Positions 42,854-51,832 of a stretch of 64,000 bases of DNA are shown here, piece by piece. The notes under the pieces are model-generated. The model had not been told where the DNA came from and did no database searches. It saw only the letters and a program-made list of their open reading frames with translations. The stretch covers positions 1-64,000 of the forward strand of contig JAGBIJ010000039.1 in NCBI GenBank assembly GCA_017935045.1, given 5' to 3'. The position numbers and the translations under genes are program-made. The first letter of the stretch is position 1. Every line of letters starts with the position of its first letter. Source of the stretch: Muribaculaceae bacterium (GTDB lineage Bacteria; Bacteroidota; Bacteroidia; Bacteroidales; Muribaculaceae).

Positions 42854-44161
42854 ATGTTGCGTTTCAAGAATATAAATCAGCTGCTTGAAGCTGCGGAGGG
42901 TGCCGGATGTATTCCGGTAGCGCTCGCAGACCGCGAGCTCACTTTCGCTCCGGGCGCCGAAAGGCGGCTTTGCCAGGTATTGACCGAGTGTGGAGCATCT
43001 ATGGTTTATTCCCATTATTACGATCGTCTGCCGGACGGTTCTTCTGAAGCACACCCATGCATAGAATATCAGGCGGGAAGCCTGCGCGATGATTTCGACT
43101 TCGGCCCCTGCGTGATTCTTTCCGGCAAAGCCGTCAGAAAAGCCGCCTCTATGATACCTGAACGCGAATATGCCGATGGCGGCTGGTATGCGCTCCGCCT
43201 TGCGCTCAGCGAACTGGAGAACGGAATAATGCTGTGCCGCGAATACCTGTACACCGCCGAGCGCACCGACCACCGTGCTTCCGGTGCAAAGCAGCATGAT
43301 TACGTCAATCCCAGGCAGCGCAGTTACCAGATCTGCATGGAGCAGGTATGTACCGATTTTCTGAGGCGTACAGGGCGGCTTGCCCCCTCAGACAAAATGA
43401 GTGTGAAGATAGACGAAGGTACCTTCTCGGTCGAGGCTTCAGTAATCATACCGGTCAGAAACCGCGTACGCACCATAGGCGATGCAGTGCGTTCCGCGCT
43501 CGGACAGTCTACTGATTTCCCGTTTAATGTAATAGTAGTGGACAATGGCAGCACCGACGGTACCGGTCAGGTATTGGCCGAGATAGATAGCCCGGCGCTG
43601 CACGCCATCACACTCAACGGGAGCGAAGGGCTGAATATCGGAGGATGCTGGAACAAAGCTGTCTGCAGCGCTATATGCGGCAGATATGCCGTACAGCTTG
43701 ATTCCGACGACATATATAGCTCCGAGCATACGCTTCAGGCCATCGTCAATAAGTTCAGGAGCGAACACTGCGCCATGGTCATAGGCAGCTATATGCTTAC
43801 AGACTTCGCTCTCAATGAGCTGCCTCCGGGCAAAATAGATCACTCCGAGTGGACCGACGACAATGGCGCCAACAACGCACTGCGTATCAACGGGCTTGGC
43901 GCGCCACGCGCTTTCTTTACACCTTTGCTCAGGCAGATACTTTTCCCGAATACCTCTTACGGCGAAGATTATGCAGTGGGCATCCGCCTAAGCCGTGACT
44001 ACCGTATAGGCCGTATCTACGATGTGCTTTATCTGTGCCGCCGCTGGGAAGGCAATTCCGATGCCGCGCTGTCGGTAGAGCGAACGAATCTCAACAATGC
44101 CTATAAGGATTTTCTGCGCACATGCGAGCTGAATGCACGCAGACGCCTTAATAAAGAGTAA
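42854..44161 (+). CDS. Two-domain protein with C-terminal family 2 glycosyltransferase
   Basis: A 435-residue protein without signal peptide. The C-terminal part (about 195-430) is a GT-A glycosyltransferase: [34 protein letters not shown], and [14 protein letters not shown] with the DxD-type metal site. The first 190 residues form a domain I cannot assign, with [14 protein letters not shown] and [17 protein letters not shown]; it resembles a second, shortened nucleotide-sugar fold without DxD. Starts 2 bases after the amidase stop and ends 4 bases before the DUF4922 gene, so it belongs to the same transcript. Sugar donor and acceptor unknown. Confidence 0.82.
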   Translation: MLRFKNINQLLEAAEGAGCIPVALADRELTFAPGAERRLCQVLTECGASMVYSHYYDRLPDGSSEAHPCIEYQAGSLRDDFDFGPCVILSGKAVRKAASMIPEREYADGGWYALRLALSELENGIMLCREYLYTAERTDHRASGAKQHDYVNPRQRSYQICMEQVCTDFLRRTGRLAPSDKMSVKIDEGTFSVEASVIIPVRNRVRTIGDAVRSALGQSTDFPFNVIVVDNGSTDGTGQVLAEIDSPALHAITLNGSEGLNIGGCWNKAVCSAICGRYAVQLDSDDIYSSEHTLQAIVNKFRSEHCAMVIGSYMLTDFALNELPPGKIDHSEWTDDNGANNALRINGLGAPRAFFTPLLRQILFPNTSYGEDYAVGIRLSRDYRIGRIYDVLYLCRRWEGNSDAALSVERTNLNNAYKDFLRTCELNARRRLNKE

Positions 44162-44165
44162 AGAT

Positions 44166-45095
44166 ATGTCCGACGCAGCCGTACTCCACCGTTTTTTTAC
44201 CGACCAACTTGGTGTCTGGCCGGAAGCAAAAGCCCGATATGATGCTTTGGACAACGTGTGTACCCGTACCGTTATGGTCGACGACTATCCAGTCCTGCTC
44301 CAGCATAATCCGGCGCGGGCTGTCTCCACGGCTGCAAAAGTGGACAGCGAGTCAATAAGGCAAAGAAAATGCTTTTTATGCCCCGATGCCCGGCCGCCTC
44401 AGCAGACTTCACTGTCGCTTGTTGATGGATATGACGTGTTGGTCAATCCCTTCCCCATATTTCCGGAGCATTTCACGATAGTCTCGCATAAGCATGAACC
44501 TCAGTCCGCGGTCGACCTGAATGTGGCGGCGGAGCTGGCCATGCGTCTGCCGGGATATGTAGTGTTTTTCAATGGAGCGAAAAGCGGAGCGTCTGCTCCC
44601 GACCATCTGCACCTGCAGGCAGGTAACGAAGACTTCCTGCCGCTGACCCGCTACAGTGAACTGAATCCGGGCCAGGTCATAGCTGCAGACGGCCCGACCA
44701 CCGTTTACGCAATGAACGAACTCCCTATGTCGGCTCTTCACATAGTGACTCCCGTCCTTTCGGATTACGCGCTCAGATGGCTCGACATGCTGCTTCCGGA
44801 CAATGCTGACGGGCTTCCGGACCGCGATATGCGCAATATCGTGTTCCGCAGAGGTGCAGATGACAATCTGCACATTCTCTTTTTCCCTCGCCTTGCCCAC
44901 CGTCCGTCATGCTATTACGACAAGGAGAGAATGTTCATGGTAAGTCCGGGAGCAGTAGATATGTGCGGAGTCTTGATTCTGCCGCGTAAAGATGACTTCG
45001 ACAGCATCGAGCGCTCCGACATACGCGGCATCTACGCCGAGGTAAGTTATCGTTATTGCGAATCAGAACGATTTAAAACCTTGCTGCTGTCATGA
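44166..45095 (+). CDS. DUF4922 protein (HIT/GalT-like nucleotidyltransferase or phosphorylase)
   Basis: A 309-residue cytosolic protein. It carries CFLCP (C69, C72), a segment NPFPIFPEHFTIVSHKHEPQ (94-113) and NGAKSGASAPDHLHLQAG (136-153), whose H147-x-H149-x-Q151 is the HIT/GalT nucleophile motif. CxxC plus histidines resemble the structural zinc site of GalT and Ap4A phosphorylases. The likely chemistry is transfer of a nucleoside monophosphate to or from a phosphate or sugar phosphate; the true substrate of DUF4922 is unknown. ATG 44166 is chosen since the longer frame starts inside the previous gene. It overlaps the SpoIID-like gene by ATGA. Confidence 0.8.
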   Translation: MSDAAVLHRFFTDQLGVWPEAKARYDALDNVCTRTVMVDDYPVLLQHNPARAVSTAAKVDSESIRQRKCFLCPDARPPQQTSLSLVDGYDVLVNPFPIFPEHFTIVSHKHEPQSAVDLNVAAELAMRLPGYVVFFNGAKSGASAPDHLHLQAGNEDFLPLTRYSELNPGQVIAADGPTTVYAMNELPMSALHIVTPVLSDYALRWLDMLLPDNADGLPDRDMRNIVFRRGADDNLHILFFPRLAHRPSCYYDKERMFMVSPGAVDMCGVLILPRKDDFDSIERSDIRGIYAEVSYRYCESERFKTLLLS

Positions 45096-46258
45096 CTCCG
45101 GCCTCTCTTTTCCCGTTTGAACCTACAGTCCGGATAGGGCTCTGTGAGAATGAGCCTTTCGGCCTCGCGCCTCATGGGAAATACAGTGTCGAGGCAGCTG
45201 AAAACCAAGTGTTTTATCTCCCGCTTCACGCGGACTCCTTTATGGAGGTAAAGGGCTTGGAGATAGGACGGGGGTTTCATTGGAGTCAGCGGCGGGATTT
45301 GCGTTTTCCCGGTGTCATAAGGCTTGAGCGCGACAATGACCGATCGCGTTTGCTGAACATAGTGAAGGCGGAAGAATATCTGAAAATGGTGGTCGGCAGC
45401 GAAATGAATCCGCTGGCTCCTCCGGAACTCATCAAAGCACATGCCATAATCTCCCGCTCATGGCTTATGCGCCAGCTTATGCGCGGCGGCAAAAGCCAGA
45501 GACAAGCCGCGGACACCAATCCCTTCATCAGATACACAGAGTCTGATGCGCATATCGGCTACGATGTCTGCAACGATGACCATTGCCAGCGCTATCAAGG
45601 GCTGGACGCCGTGACAGAAACTTCTTCGGCTGCCGTTGAGGCTACGCGCGGCATTGTGCTGACCGATGTTTCCAGCGGAAGTATTACCGATGCTCGCTTC
45701 TCTAAATGCTGCGGCGGCAAAAGCGAGATATATTCCACTTGCTGGGGAGACAAGGACTTCGATTCGCTTCAGTCCGTAGATGACCCTTACTGCGCGCCTG
45801 ACAGACTGCATCGCCACGATGTTTCCCGACTCCTGAAAGATTATGACGCGCTGACAGACGACTATTACCGCTGGCGCCGCGTTGTACCCGCCGCACTGAT
45901 TGCCGCCAATATCCGCAATATGTTCGGCGTAGACGTGGGCGGCGTAATTTCTATGAAAGCACTCAGACGCGGCCCGTCGGGACGCATATCTCTGCTGAAA
46001 ATCAGTGGCACTGACTCCGAGATTGAAATTGGCAAGGAGCTTACCATACGCCGTGTGCTTTCCGACTCGCATCTTTATTCTTCCGCTTTCGATATAGAGA
46101 AGACCGATGACGGATTTACTCTGACCGGCCACGGCTGGGGCCACGGCGTGGGCCTCTGCCAGATAGGTGCGGCAGTCATGGCCGCCGAGGGCTACAGCCA
46201 TGAGCAGATACTGAGCCACTATTACCGAAATACTCAACTATCCAAACTATATGACTAA
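45092..46258 (+). CDS. SpoIID/LytB-domain protein, no signal peptide
   Basis: A 388-residue protein of the SpoIID/LytB family, whose Bacillus members are peptidoglycan lytic transglycosylases or amidase enhancers. E104 in VVGSEMNPLAPPELIKAHAI matches the catalytic Glu of SpoIID; ARFSKCCGGKSE, WGDKDFDSLQSVDDPYC and the closing GHGWGHGVGLCQIGAAVMA are family marks. The N terminus (MTPASLFPFEPTVRIGL) is not a signal peptide and there is no membrane segment, so the protein is expected in the cytosol, unusual for a wall-degrading enzyme. It overlaps DUF4922 by 4 bases and the transporter gene by 8. Confidence 0.85.
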   Translation: MTPASLFPFEPTVRIGLCENEPFGLAPHGKYSVEAAENQVFYLPLHADSFMEVKGLEIGRGFHWSQRRDLRFPGVIRLERDNDRSRLLNIVKAEEYLKMVVGSEMNPLAPPELIKAHAIISRSWLMRQLMRGGKSQRQAADTNPFIRYTESDAHIGYDVCNDDHCQRYQGLDAVTETSSAAVEATRGIVLTDVSSGSITDARFSKCCGGKSEIYSTCWGDKDFDSLQSVDDPYCAPDRLHRHDVSRLLKDYDALTDDYYRWRRVVPAALIAANIRNMFGVDVGGVISMKALRRGPSGRISLLKISGTDSEIEIGKELTIRRVLSDSHLYSSAFDIEKTDDGFTLTGHGWGHGVGLCQIGAAVMAAEGYSHEQILSHYYRNTQLSKLYD

Positions 46259-47585
46259 GAAACTGTCTCGATATCCTATCAGCTGGATTCCGACCCTATA
46301 CATTGCCGAGGGACTCCCGTATTTCGCCGTCAACGTATTGGCGGTCATACTATATACCCGTATGGGCATATCAGTGCAGGACACGGCTTTCTACACCGGA
46401 TGGCTATACCTGCCGTGGGTCATCAAACCATTCTGGAGTCCCTTTATCGACATATTCGGCACCAAGCGCGGATGGACATTGGCCATGCAGCTGTTTATAG
46501 GCTTGAGTATGGCTGCGATCGCATTTTTATTGCCATTCTCCTTCTTCTTCGCGGCCACGCTTGCCGTATTCTGGCTGATGGCATTTTTCTCAGCCACCCA
46601 CGACATAGCGGCCGACGGCTACTACATGCTTGCCCTCACGCATCACGAGCAGGCGGCTTACGTAGGTCTGCGAAATACCTTCTACCGCATAGCGAGCCTC
46701 ATAGGGCAGGGCGGCCTTGTCTGGCTGGCCGGAGAGATGGAGGAGCGCACGGGAGGAGACATACCTATGGCCTGGATGATGGTATTCGGTGTCATGTCAG
46801 CCATGTTGCTGTGCATCGCCCTCTGGAACTACAACGCCATGCCGGTAGCGCACGACGACAGACCGGTAGCAGACCGGACTTCGGCTGACATAGCTAAGGA
46901 GTTTGCTTCTGCATTCGTGACTTTTTTCAAAAAGCGGCATATCGTCAGCGCCCTGATATTCATGCTATGCTATCGCTTACCTGAAGCCTTGATGCTCAAG
47001 GTCGCGCCGCCTTTTATGCTCGCTGCGAAGGCTGACGGAGGTCTCGGCCTTACCACAAAGGAGGTAGGCATAGCCAACGGCACAGTAGGCGTGATAGCGT
47101 TGCTGGCCGGAGGCATAGTGGGCGGTCTATGCATAGCCCGCAAGGGTCTGCGTTTCTGGCTGTGGCCAATGGCTCTCGCCCTGACACTGCCATGTGGAGT
47201 ATATTGCTGGATGGCGCTGGCGCAACCGGACAATTTTATGTGGGTAAATATTGCTATAGGATTCGAGCAGTTCGGCTATGGATTCGGTTTCACAGCCTTT
47301 ATGCTTTATCTTATATATTTCGCTACCGGTCCGTTCAAGACGAGCCACTATGCTTTCTGCACGGCGTTCATGGCACTCGGCATGATGCTGCCGGGTATGT
47401 GCGCCGGATGGATTTATGATTTGGCCTGCTCCGTATCGTGGTTCTCCGAAAGTCCGACGCCGGGCTACACAAACTTCTTCTTCATTGTGATGGTTACGTG
47501 TCTGATCACTTATACGGCGTGCGCGCTTGTAAAGATAGACCCCGCCTTCGGACTGAAACATAAAAGCGACCTCAAGAAATCATAA
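46251..47585 (+). CDS. MFS transporter, AmpG-like (muropeptide import candidate)
   Basis: A 444-residue inner-membrane protein with about twelve hydrophobic segments. The opening WIPTLYIAEGLPYFAVNVL, GWLYLPWVIKPFWSPFIDIF and FFSATHDIAADGYYMLAL match the AmpG/acetyl-CoA-transporter-like branch of the superfamily, which in Gram-negatives imports anhydro-muropeptides. A large intracellular loop follows TM6 (HDDRPVADRTSAD). It overlaps the SpoIID-like gene by 8 bases and ends the module; the next gene has its own promoter. Import of wall fragments is inferred from the family and neighbours. Confidence 0.85.
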   Translation: MTKKLSRYPISWIPTLYIAEGLPYFAVNVLAVILYTRMGISVQDTAFYTGWLYLPWVIKPFWSPFIDIFGTKRGWTLAMQLFIGLSMAAIAFLLPFSFFFAATLAVFWLMAFFSATHDIAADGYYMLALTHHEQAAYVGLRNTFYRIASLIGQGGLVWLAGEMEERTGGDIPMAWMMVFGVMSAMLLCIALWNYNAMPVAHDDRPVADRTSADIAKEFASAFVTFFKKRHIVSALIFMLCYRLPEALMLKVAPPFMLAAKADGGLGLTTKEVGIANGTVGVIALLAGGIVGGLCIARKGLRFWLWPMALALTLPCGVYCWMALAQPDNFMWVNIAIGFEQFGYGFGFTAFMLYLIYFATGPFKTSHYAFCTAFMALGMMLPGMCAGWIYDLACSVSWFSESPTPGYTNFFFIVMVTCLITYTACALVKIDPAFGLKHKSDLKKS

Positions 47586-47618
47586 CGGCGACGGTGTCTC
47601 TGTCTGATGATTTTTTGT

Positions 47619-47626
47619 TAATTTTG
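47619..47626 (+). promoter_or_regulatory. Promoter -7 box (TAATTTTG) of the flavodiiron gene
   Basis: Perfect TAnnTTTG 15 bases before the ATG at 47642, giving a very short leader. No TTG box at N20. Confidence 0.5.
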
Positions 47627-47641
47627 TGGAAAATTTGAGTT

Positions 47642-48835
47642 ATGAACGCATTTGAAATACTTGACGGAATATACTATGCCGGTGTCAACGACCGGGTTAC
47701 CTCTCTCTTCGAAGGCCTTTGGCCTCTGCCTTACGGTGTGTCGTACAATGCATACGTGGTAAAAGGTGACAAGACTGCCCTGATGGACAGCGTCAACATC
47801 TCGATGGTCAATCATCTGCTTACGCTTCTGGGTACCGAGAGAATAGACTACCTCGTGGTACATCACATGGAACCTGATCATTCCGGAGCCATACCGGAGT
47901 TATGCCACAAATTTCCGGAGATGAAGATAGTGTGCAATGCCAAGGCCGCGCAAATGATACGCGGATTCTACGGGGTGGACTGTCCTGACCGCTTCATTAC
48001 AGTCAAAGAGGGGGATACTCTCGACCTTGGCGGCGGCAAACTGCTGCGGTTCTATATGACTCCTATGGTGCATTGGCCCGAGACGATGATGACATGGATG
48101 GAAGACCAACGTCTGCTTTTCTCCGGCGATGCTTTCGGATCTTTCGGAGCCGTAGACGGCAACCCGCTGGACACTATCTCTACCGACTGGTCCATACGCA
48201 AGATGGAGATGCGTCGCTATTATGCGGCTATTGTCGCCAAGTATTCGCGTCCCGTCCAGGCGGCTTTGGCCAAACTCAAAGGGCTGCCGGTGGAGTATAT
48301 CGCCTCGACCCACGGTCCGGTATGGCATGAACGTGCGTCACAAGTCGTAAAGATTTACGACGAGATGAGTTCAGGCAAGACCCGGCAAGGAGTAGTCATA
48401 GCCTATGGCTCGATGTATGGCAACACTTCGGCTGTGGCCGAAATAGCCGCCCGAAGGCTTGAAGAACGCGGTATCAGGGAGATACGCGTGTACGATGCAG
48501 GACGTGCCGATCTCAGCCGCATACTCGCGGATATATGGAAATACAAGGGTCTGCTGATCGCTTCGCCCACTTACTCGATGAATATTTTCCCGCCGGTCGA
48601 GGCTCTTGTCAAAGCTCTGGAAGTAAGAGAACTCAAAGACAGGGTAACCGGTGTATTCGGTTCATACGCCTGGGCATCGGCAGCCGCGCGTCTGCTGACC
48701 GAGCGGCTTACAGCTATGGGATTGCCTCCCGTAAGCACTGTCTCCATGCAGCTGGCCATGAACGACGAGACAGCCGCAGAGGTCAAGAACCTTGCCGACA
48801 TGATGGCTGACAAAATACTTTCCTCAGAAGCATGA
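47642..48835 (+). CDS. fprA: FprA-family A-type flavoprotein (flavodiiron protein)
   Basis: Reduces O2 or NO to water or N2O, protecting anaerobes. In 397 residues the N-terminal metallo-beta-lactamase-like domain has the di-iron ligands HHMEPDHSG (H75, E77, D79, H80), VHWPETM, SGDAFGSFGAVD and ASTHGPVWH; the C-terminal flavodoxin domain starts at about 250 with VVIAYGSMYGNTSAVAEI for FMN and continues to SPTYSMNIFPPVEAL. There is no rubredoxin domain, so a separate donor is needed; the EFR1 ferredoxin or thioredoxin system could serve, as inference only. It overlaps the next gene by ATGA. Confidence 0.94.
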   Translation: MNAFEILDGIYYAGVNDRVTSLFEGLWPLPYGVSYNAYVVKGDKTALMDSVNISMVNHLLTLLGTERIDYLVVHHMEPDHSGAIPELCHKFPEMKIVCNAKAAQMIRGFYGVDCPDRFITVKEGDTLDLGGGKLLRFYMTPMVHWPETMMTWMEDQRLLFSGDAFGSFGAVDGNPLDTISTDWSIRKMEMRRYYAAIVAKYSRPVQAALAKLKGLPVEYIASTHGPVWHERASQVVKIYDEMSSGKTRQGVVIAYGSMYGNTSAVAEIAARRLEERGIREIRVYDAGRADLSRILADIWKYKGLLIASPTYSMNIFPPVEALVKALEVRELKDRVTGVFGSYAWASAAARLLTERLTAMGLPPVSTVSMQLAMNDETAAEVKNLADMMADKILSSEA

Positions 48836-49410
48836 CAGAGCTGCTCCCTCTTGAGGTCCATCCGTGGCCTCCATTTATCCCTGCTGACGCACGTGTCCTG
48901 ATTATGGGGACATTTCCGCCCGGCCGCAACCGCTGGAGCATGAACTTCTATTATCCCAACCGCACCAATGACTTCTGGTATATGATGGGACTGATATTTT
49001 TCGGTGACCGTCACTACCTCTGCAATCCTGACGGCAAGAGCTTCAATCTCGATGCCATAAAGCAGTTGCTTACTGAAAAGAAAATAGCGCTGAACGACAC
49101 AGGCCATAAAGTACGCCGCCTGCATGGCAACGCCTCGGATAAATATCTTGAGATAGTAGAACCGGTAGACCTCTACGGGCTGCTGTCGCAAATGCCCGGC
49201 TGCCGGGCTGTGGCTACCACCGGCGAGAAGGCAGCCAAAGTCATAGCAGACATAACATGTACCGATGTTCCGCGAAAAGGGGAGATGACCGTAGCTGCCG
49301 ACGGACTGGAAATATGGCGGATGCCTTCGACAAGCCGCGCATATCCGCTGCCGTTGAAGGATAAAGCGGAATACTATGCCGCCATGTTCCGACACCTCGG
49401 TATCCTCTGA
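48832..49410 (+). CDS. Uracil-DNA-glycosylase-superfamily-like protein
   Basis: A 192-residue protein with the UDG-fold pattern. VLIMGTFPPGRNR near residue 20 stands for the first motif (the GxxPG loop), followed by FYYPNRTNDFWYMMG where the family binds the flipped base, and MPSTSRAYPLPLKDKAEYY near 165 for the second motif (HPSP-like). This layout resembles the hypoxanthine/uracil glycosylases of the Mug-related families. Repair function is inferred, not proven. It overlaps the flavodiiron gene by 4 bases, so oxygen detoxification and repair of damaged bases would be made together. Convergent with the DHHW gene 6 bases on. Confidence 0.75.
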   Translation: MTELLPLEVHPWPPFIPADARVLIMGTFPPGRNRWSMNFYYPNRTNDFWYMMGLIFFGDRHYLCNPDGKSFNLDAIKQLLTEKKIALNDTGHKVRRLHGNASDKYLEIVEPVDLYGLLSQMPGCRAVATTGEKAAKVIADITCTDVPRKGEMTVAADGLEIWRMPSTSRAYPLPLKDKAEYYAAMFRHLGIL

Positions 49411-49416
49411 CTGCCA

Positions 49417-50751
49417 TCAGTTGGTCAGCATGTCGCGGTAATTCTTTACAGCGCTCTCCGATACGGCGATAAAGACATTGTTGCAGAAAGCGAGATCAGT
49501 GATTTTATTGTCACGGACATACTTAACTATATTCTTGGGGAAGTAGCGGAAGTCTACGACATGCACCTCTTCAAATGACCCGAACAGATTGGACGGCACG
49601 GCGTTGCCGTAGCTGTCCTTCATTATCACAAGGCGGCGGCCGTTTTTCACTCCGGTACGCACCTTTACTATCATGGCGTCCCCACCCATAAAGACGCTGT
49701 AAGCCTGACTGCTTCCGTCCTTGAAATTATGGAAGAACTGCCCCCGGCACGCAGGCATCTCGCCGGTTATCCTGAAGTCCTTGTCGAGCTTGAACTGCGT
49801 GACCGTAGTGACATAGCTGTCGTCTTTCGGCACATAATAGACAAAATCTTCGGGCGACTGCTGGACCGACGCGTCTTTGGAATAGCCGAACATCGTCCCC
49901 ACAAAGTCATGTATAGTCTTTTGATTGTAATCAGACAGCGGACGAAATGGCACGCCGGCCACGCTTGCGAGCGCTCCGGCTGCATAATGGGCTCCAAGCG
50001 GCGCCCAATGGTGGTCAGTACGGAGATAGATAGGTTCGTTCACATGCTTGCCAAGCACAGTGTAGACATCCACAGCCTTAACATCATCGCGCAGCTTGCC
50101 ATATACATTCTTTATGGTCGGCAGCTCCTGCTTTATCCTCTTGGAGCCGGCTCTCACTTTCGGCGGGCAATAAAACTCTATAGCGGTCGGGATAATCATG
50201 CAGTAGACGTTTACCTCTTTACCCAGTTTCGCCTTATATTCATTTACCATCGCAGCATAAGAGCTTCCACCCTGCGGTGATCCGCCATAATTTATGAGCG
50301 CCCTGATTTTGGGCACACTTCCCACTATCAGTATTCCGGCCTCGGCCGTATGGGTCTTTTCGTCGGCTATCTCTCCGTCGAAAGCCTTTATGTCGCGCTG
50401 GTCGCCCGGCTCGGCCTGAGCCGCGTCGGCAGGAATCAGGCTGTTGCCCGGTGTGGATTCGTGGAAAGTAATCTGTTCTTCATCATCCTGCCACTTCAGC
50501 CCCATATTCTCCTTAAGCATCATGCTGAGCTGCATCAGCTCGTCACGATACGGCTCACTGTCGCTGAACCATGATGATACCTCTGTGGCGTACTCTCCAG
50601 AGCGAAGTTTCTCATGACTGTACGATGGGAAAGTCTTCAGCTCCCTGCGTTCCACTTTGGAAAATGTACTGCGCGGAAATGTAAGAAATACGACTGCAAT
50701 GGTAACGAATATCAGTCCGAATACGATTAAAAACAGATGCTCCTTTTTCAT
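49417..50751 (-). CDS. DHHW-family protein 1 (AlgJ/AlgX-like, membrane-anchored)
   Basis: A 444-residue extracytoplasmic protein with one N-terminal membrane anchor (about 6-24). It has the SGNH-like acetyltransferase marks of AlgJ/AlgX: LRTDHHWAPLGAHYAAG (D246, H247, H248) and MKDSYGNAVPSNLFGSF with the serine nucleophile. An acidic, low-complexity stretch (88-135) separates anchor and domain. Likely function is passing acetyl groups to a polysaccharide in the periplasm. Last gene of the SGNH-MBOAT-DHHW2-DHHW1 unit, 5 bases after DHHW2, to which it is paralogous. Confidence 0.87.
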   Translation of the reverse strand: MKKEHLFLIVFGLIFVTIAVVFLTFPRSTFSKVERRELKTFPSYSHEKLRSGEYATEVSSWFSDSEPYRDELMQLSMMLKENMGLKWQDDEEQITFHESTPGNSLIPADAAQAEPGDQRDIKAFDGEIADEKTHTAEAGILIVGSVPKIRALINYGGSPQGGSSYAAMVNEYKAKLGKEVNVYCMIIPTAIEFYCPPKVRAGSKRIKQELPTIKNVYGKLRDDVKAVDVYTVLGKHVNEPIYLRTDHHWAPLGAHYAAGALASVAGVPFRPLSDYNQKTIHDFVGTMFGYSKDASVQQSPEDFVYYVPKDDSYVTTVTQFKLDKDFRITGEMPACRGQFFHNFKDGSSQAYSVFMGGDAMIVKVRTGVKNGRRLVIMKDSYGNAVPSNLFGSFEEVHVVDFRYFPKNIVKYVRDNKITDLAFCNNVFIAVSESAVKNYRDMLTN

Positions 50752-50756
50752 TGCGT

Positions 50757-51818
50757 TTACTGTACAAGGTATTTTTTGTACATGGCGGTCGTGCGATCCA
50801 TGAAGGCATGACCGAGATTATTGGCGAAAACGATGTCGGTAATTGCGTTGTTATTGACGTAATCCACCATATTTTCAGTAAAATAACGGCAATCTACGAC
50901 ATGAATCTGCTCAAACGAACCGAACAGATAGCCCGGAATGGCATTGCCGAAACTGTCTTTGAGGATAAGGATGCGGCGCGAATTGTGTACGGGAGTCTCC
51001 ACCTTTACTACCTTGGCGTCGCCGCCCATGAAGGTGCAGTAAGTGTTCGCGCCCTTGAACGAAGTTATGAAGAAGTCTCCCTGTCTCGGTTCTTCTGCTC
51101 CGACCACATTTTTGCGTGCCCGGTCAAGACGATAATTGACGTAAGTAGTGGTGTAATCCTTATTCTTGGGTGTGTAGTAGACAAATGTCTCGGGCGACTG
51201 CTTCAGCGTCGGGTCGCCGGAGAAGGAGGGCATCGTGCCTACATAATTCTCAATCTCAACCTTGTCATAATCCGAGAGGGGCATAAACGGCACTCCGGCT
51301 GCGTCAGCCAGCTGCGCCGCGGCGTAGTAGCCGCCGAGCGGAGCCCAGTGATGGTCGGTGCGCGAGTAGATGGCCTCGGAGGCATGCTCGCCGAGGATAG
51401 GGTAGATGTCTACCGGCGTCACTCCTTCGTCCAGCTTGGCGAACACGCTTTTCAGTGCCTCGTGCTGGCGTCCGGACAGGCTCTGCGCTCCATCAGGGCA
51501 ATAGAACGCGCTTGCCAGAGGCACAGGCATACAGTAGACATGCACCTTTCCGCCGAAAGTCTTATTGTAGAGATTGGCGATGTCGGCATATCGGGTAGCG
51601 GCGGCCTCACTCCAGCTGAACGGTGCCATTGCCCTGACTTCGCCCGGCTTGCCGGTCATAAGTATGCCCTTGCGGCTCTTGTGCCAGGCGTCGTCGGGAT
51701 TGATTTTGTTCTCGTACACGTAGTCGGCGCATTTGTCGGCCGGATACGCTATATTCTGCGCGGCTGCGCTGCCGGCGCATACCGCTGCGATTGAGGCTAT
51801 AATAAGAAATTTCTTCAT
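50757..51818 (-). CDS. DHHW-family protein 2 (AlgJ/AlgX-like, secreted)
   Basis: A 353-residue paralog of its neighbour with a cleavable signal peptide (1-20, SIAAVCAGSAAAQ) in place of the anchor. The catalytic set is intact: YSRTDHHWAPLGGYYAA (D155, H156, H157) and LKDSFGNAIPGYLFGSFEQ. The shared core with DHHW1 continues with AGVPF-PLSDY and HVVDCRYF segments. It likely acts as a periplasmic acetyltransferase or as a partner to MBOAT. It begins 14 bases after the MBOAT gene. A soluble and an anchored copy suggests two acceptor positions or a relay. Confidence 0.87.
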   Translation of the reverse strand: MKKFLIIASIAAVCAGSAAAQNIAYPADKCADYVYENKINPDDAWHKSRKGILMTGKPGEVRAMAPFSWSEAAATRYADIANLYNKTFGGKVHVYCMPVPLASAFYCPDGAQSLSGRQHEALKSVFAKLDEGVTPVDIYPILGEHASEAIYSRTDHHWAPLGGYYAAAQLADAAGVPFMPLSDYDKVEIENYVGTMPSFSGDPTLKQSPETFVYYTPKNKDYTTTYVNYRLDRARKNVVGAEEPRQGDFFITSFKGANTYCTFMGGDAKVVKVETPVHNSRRILILKDSFGNAIPGYLFGSFEQIHVVDCRYFTENMVDYVNNNAITDIVFANNLGHAFMDRTTAMYKKYLVQ

Positions 51819-51832
51819 TTTATTGTTGAGAG

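Noticed and set aside
49408..49429. Weak hairpin between the UDG-like gene and DHHW1
   Set aside because: CTGAC/GTCAG arms are short, have mismatches and no T-run on either strand.
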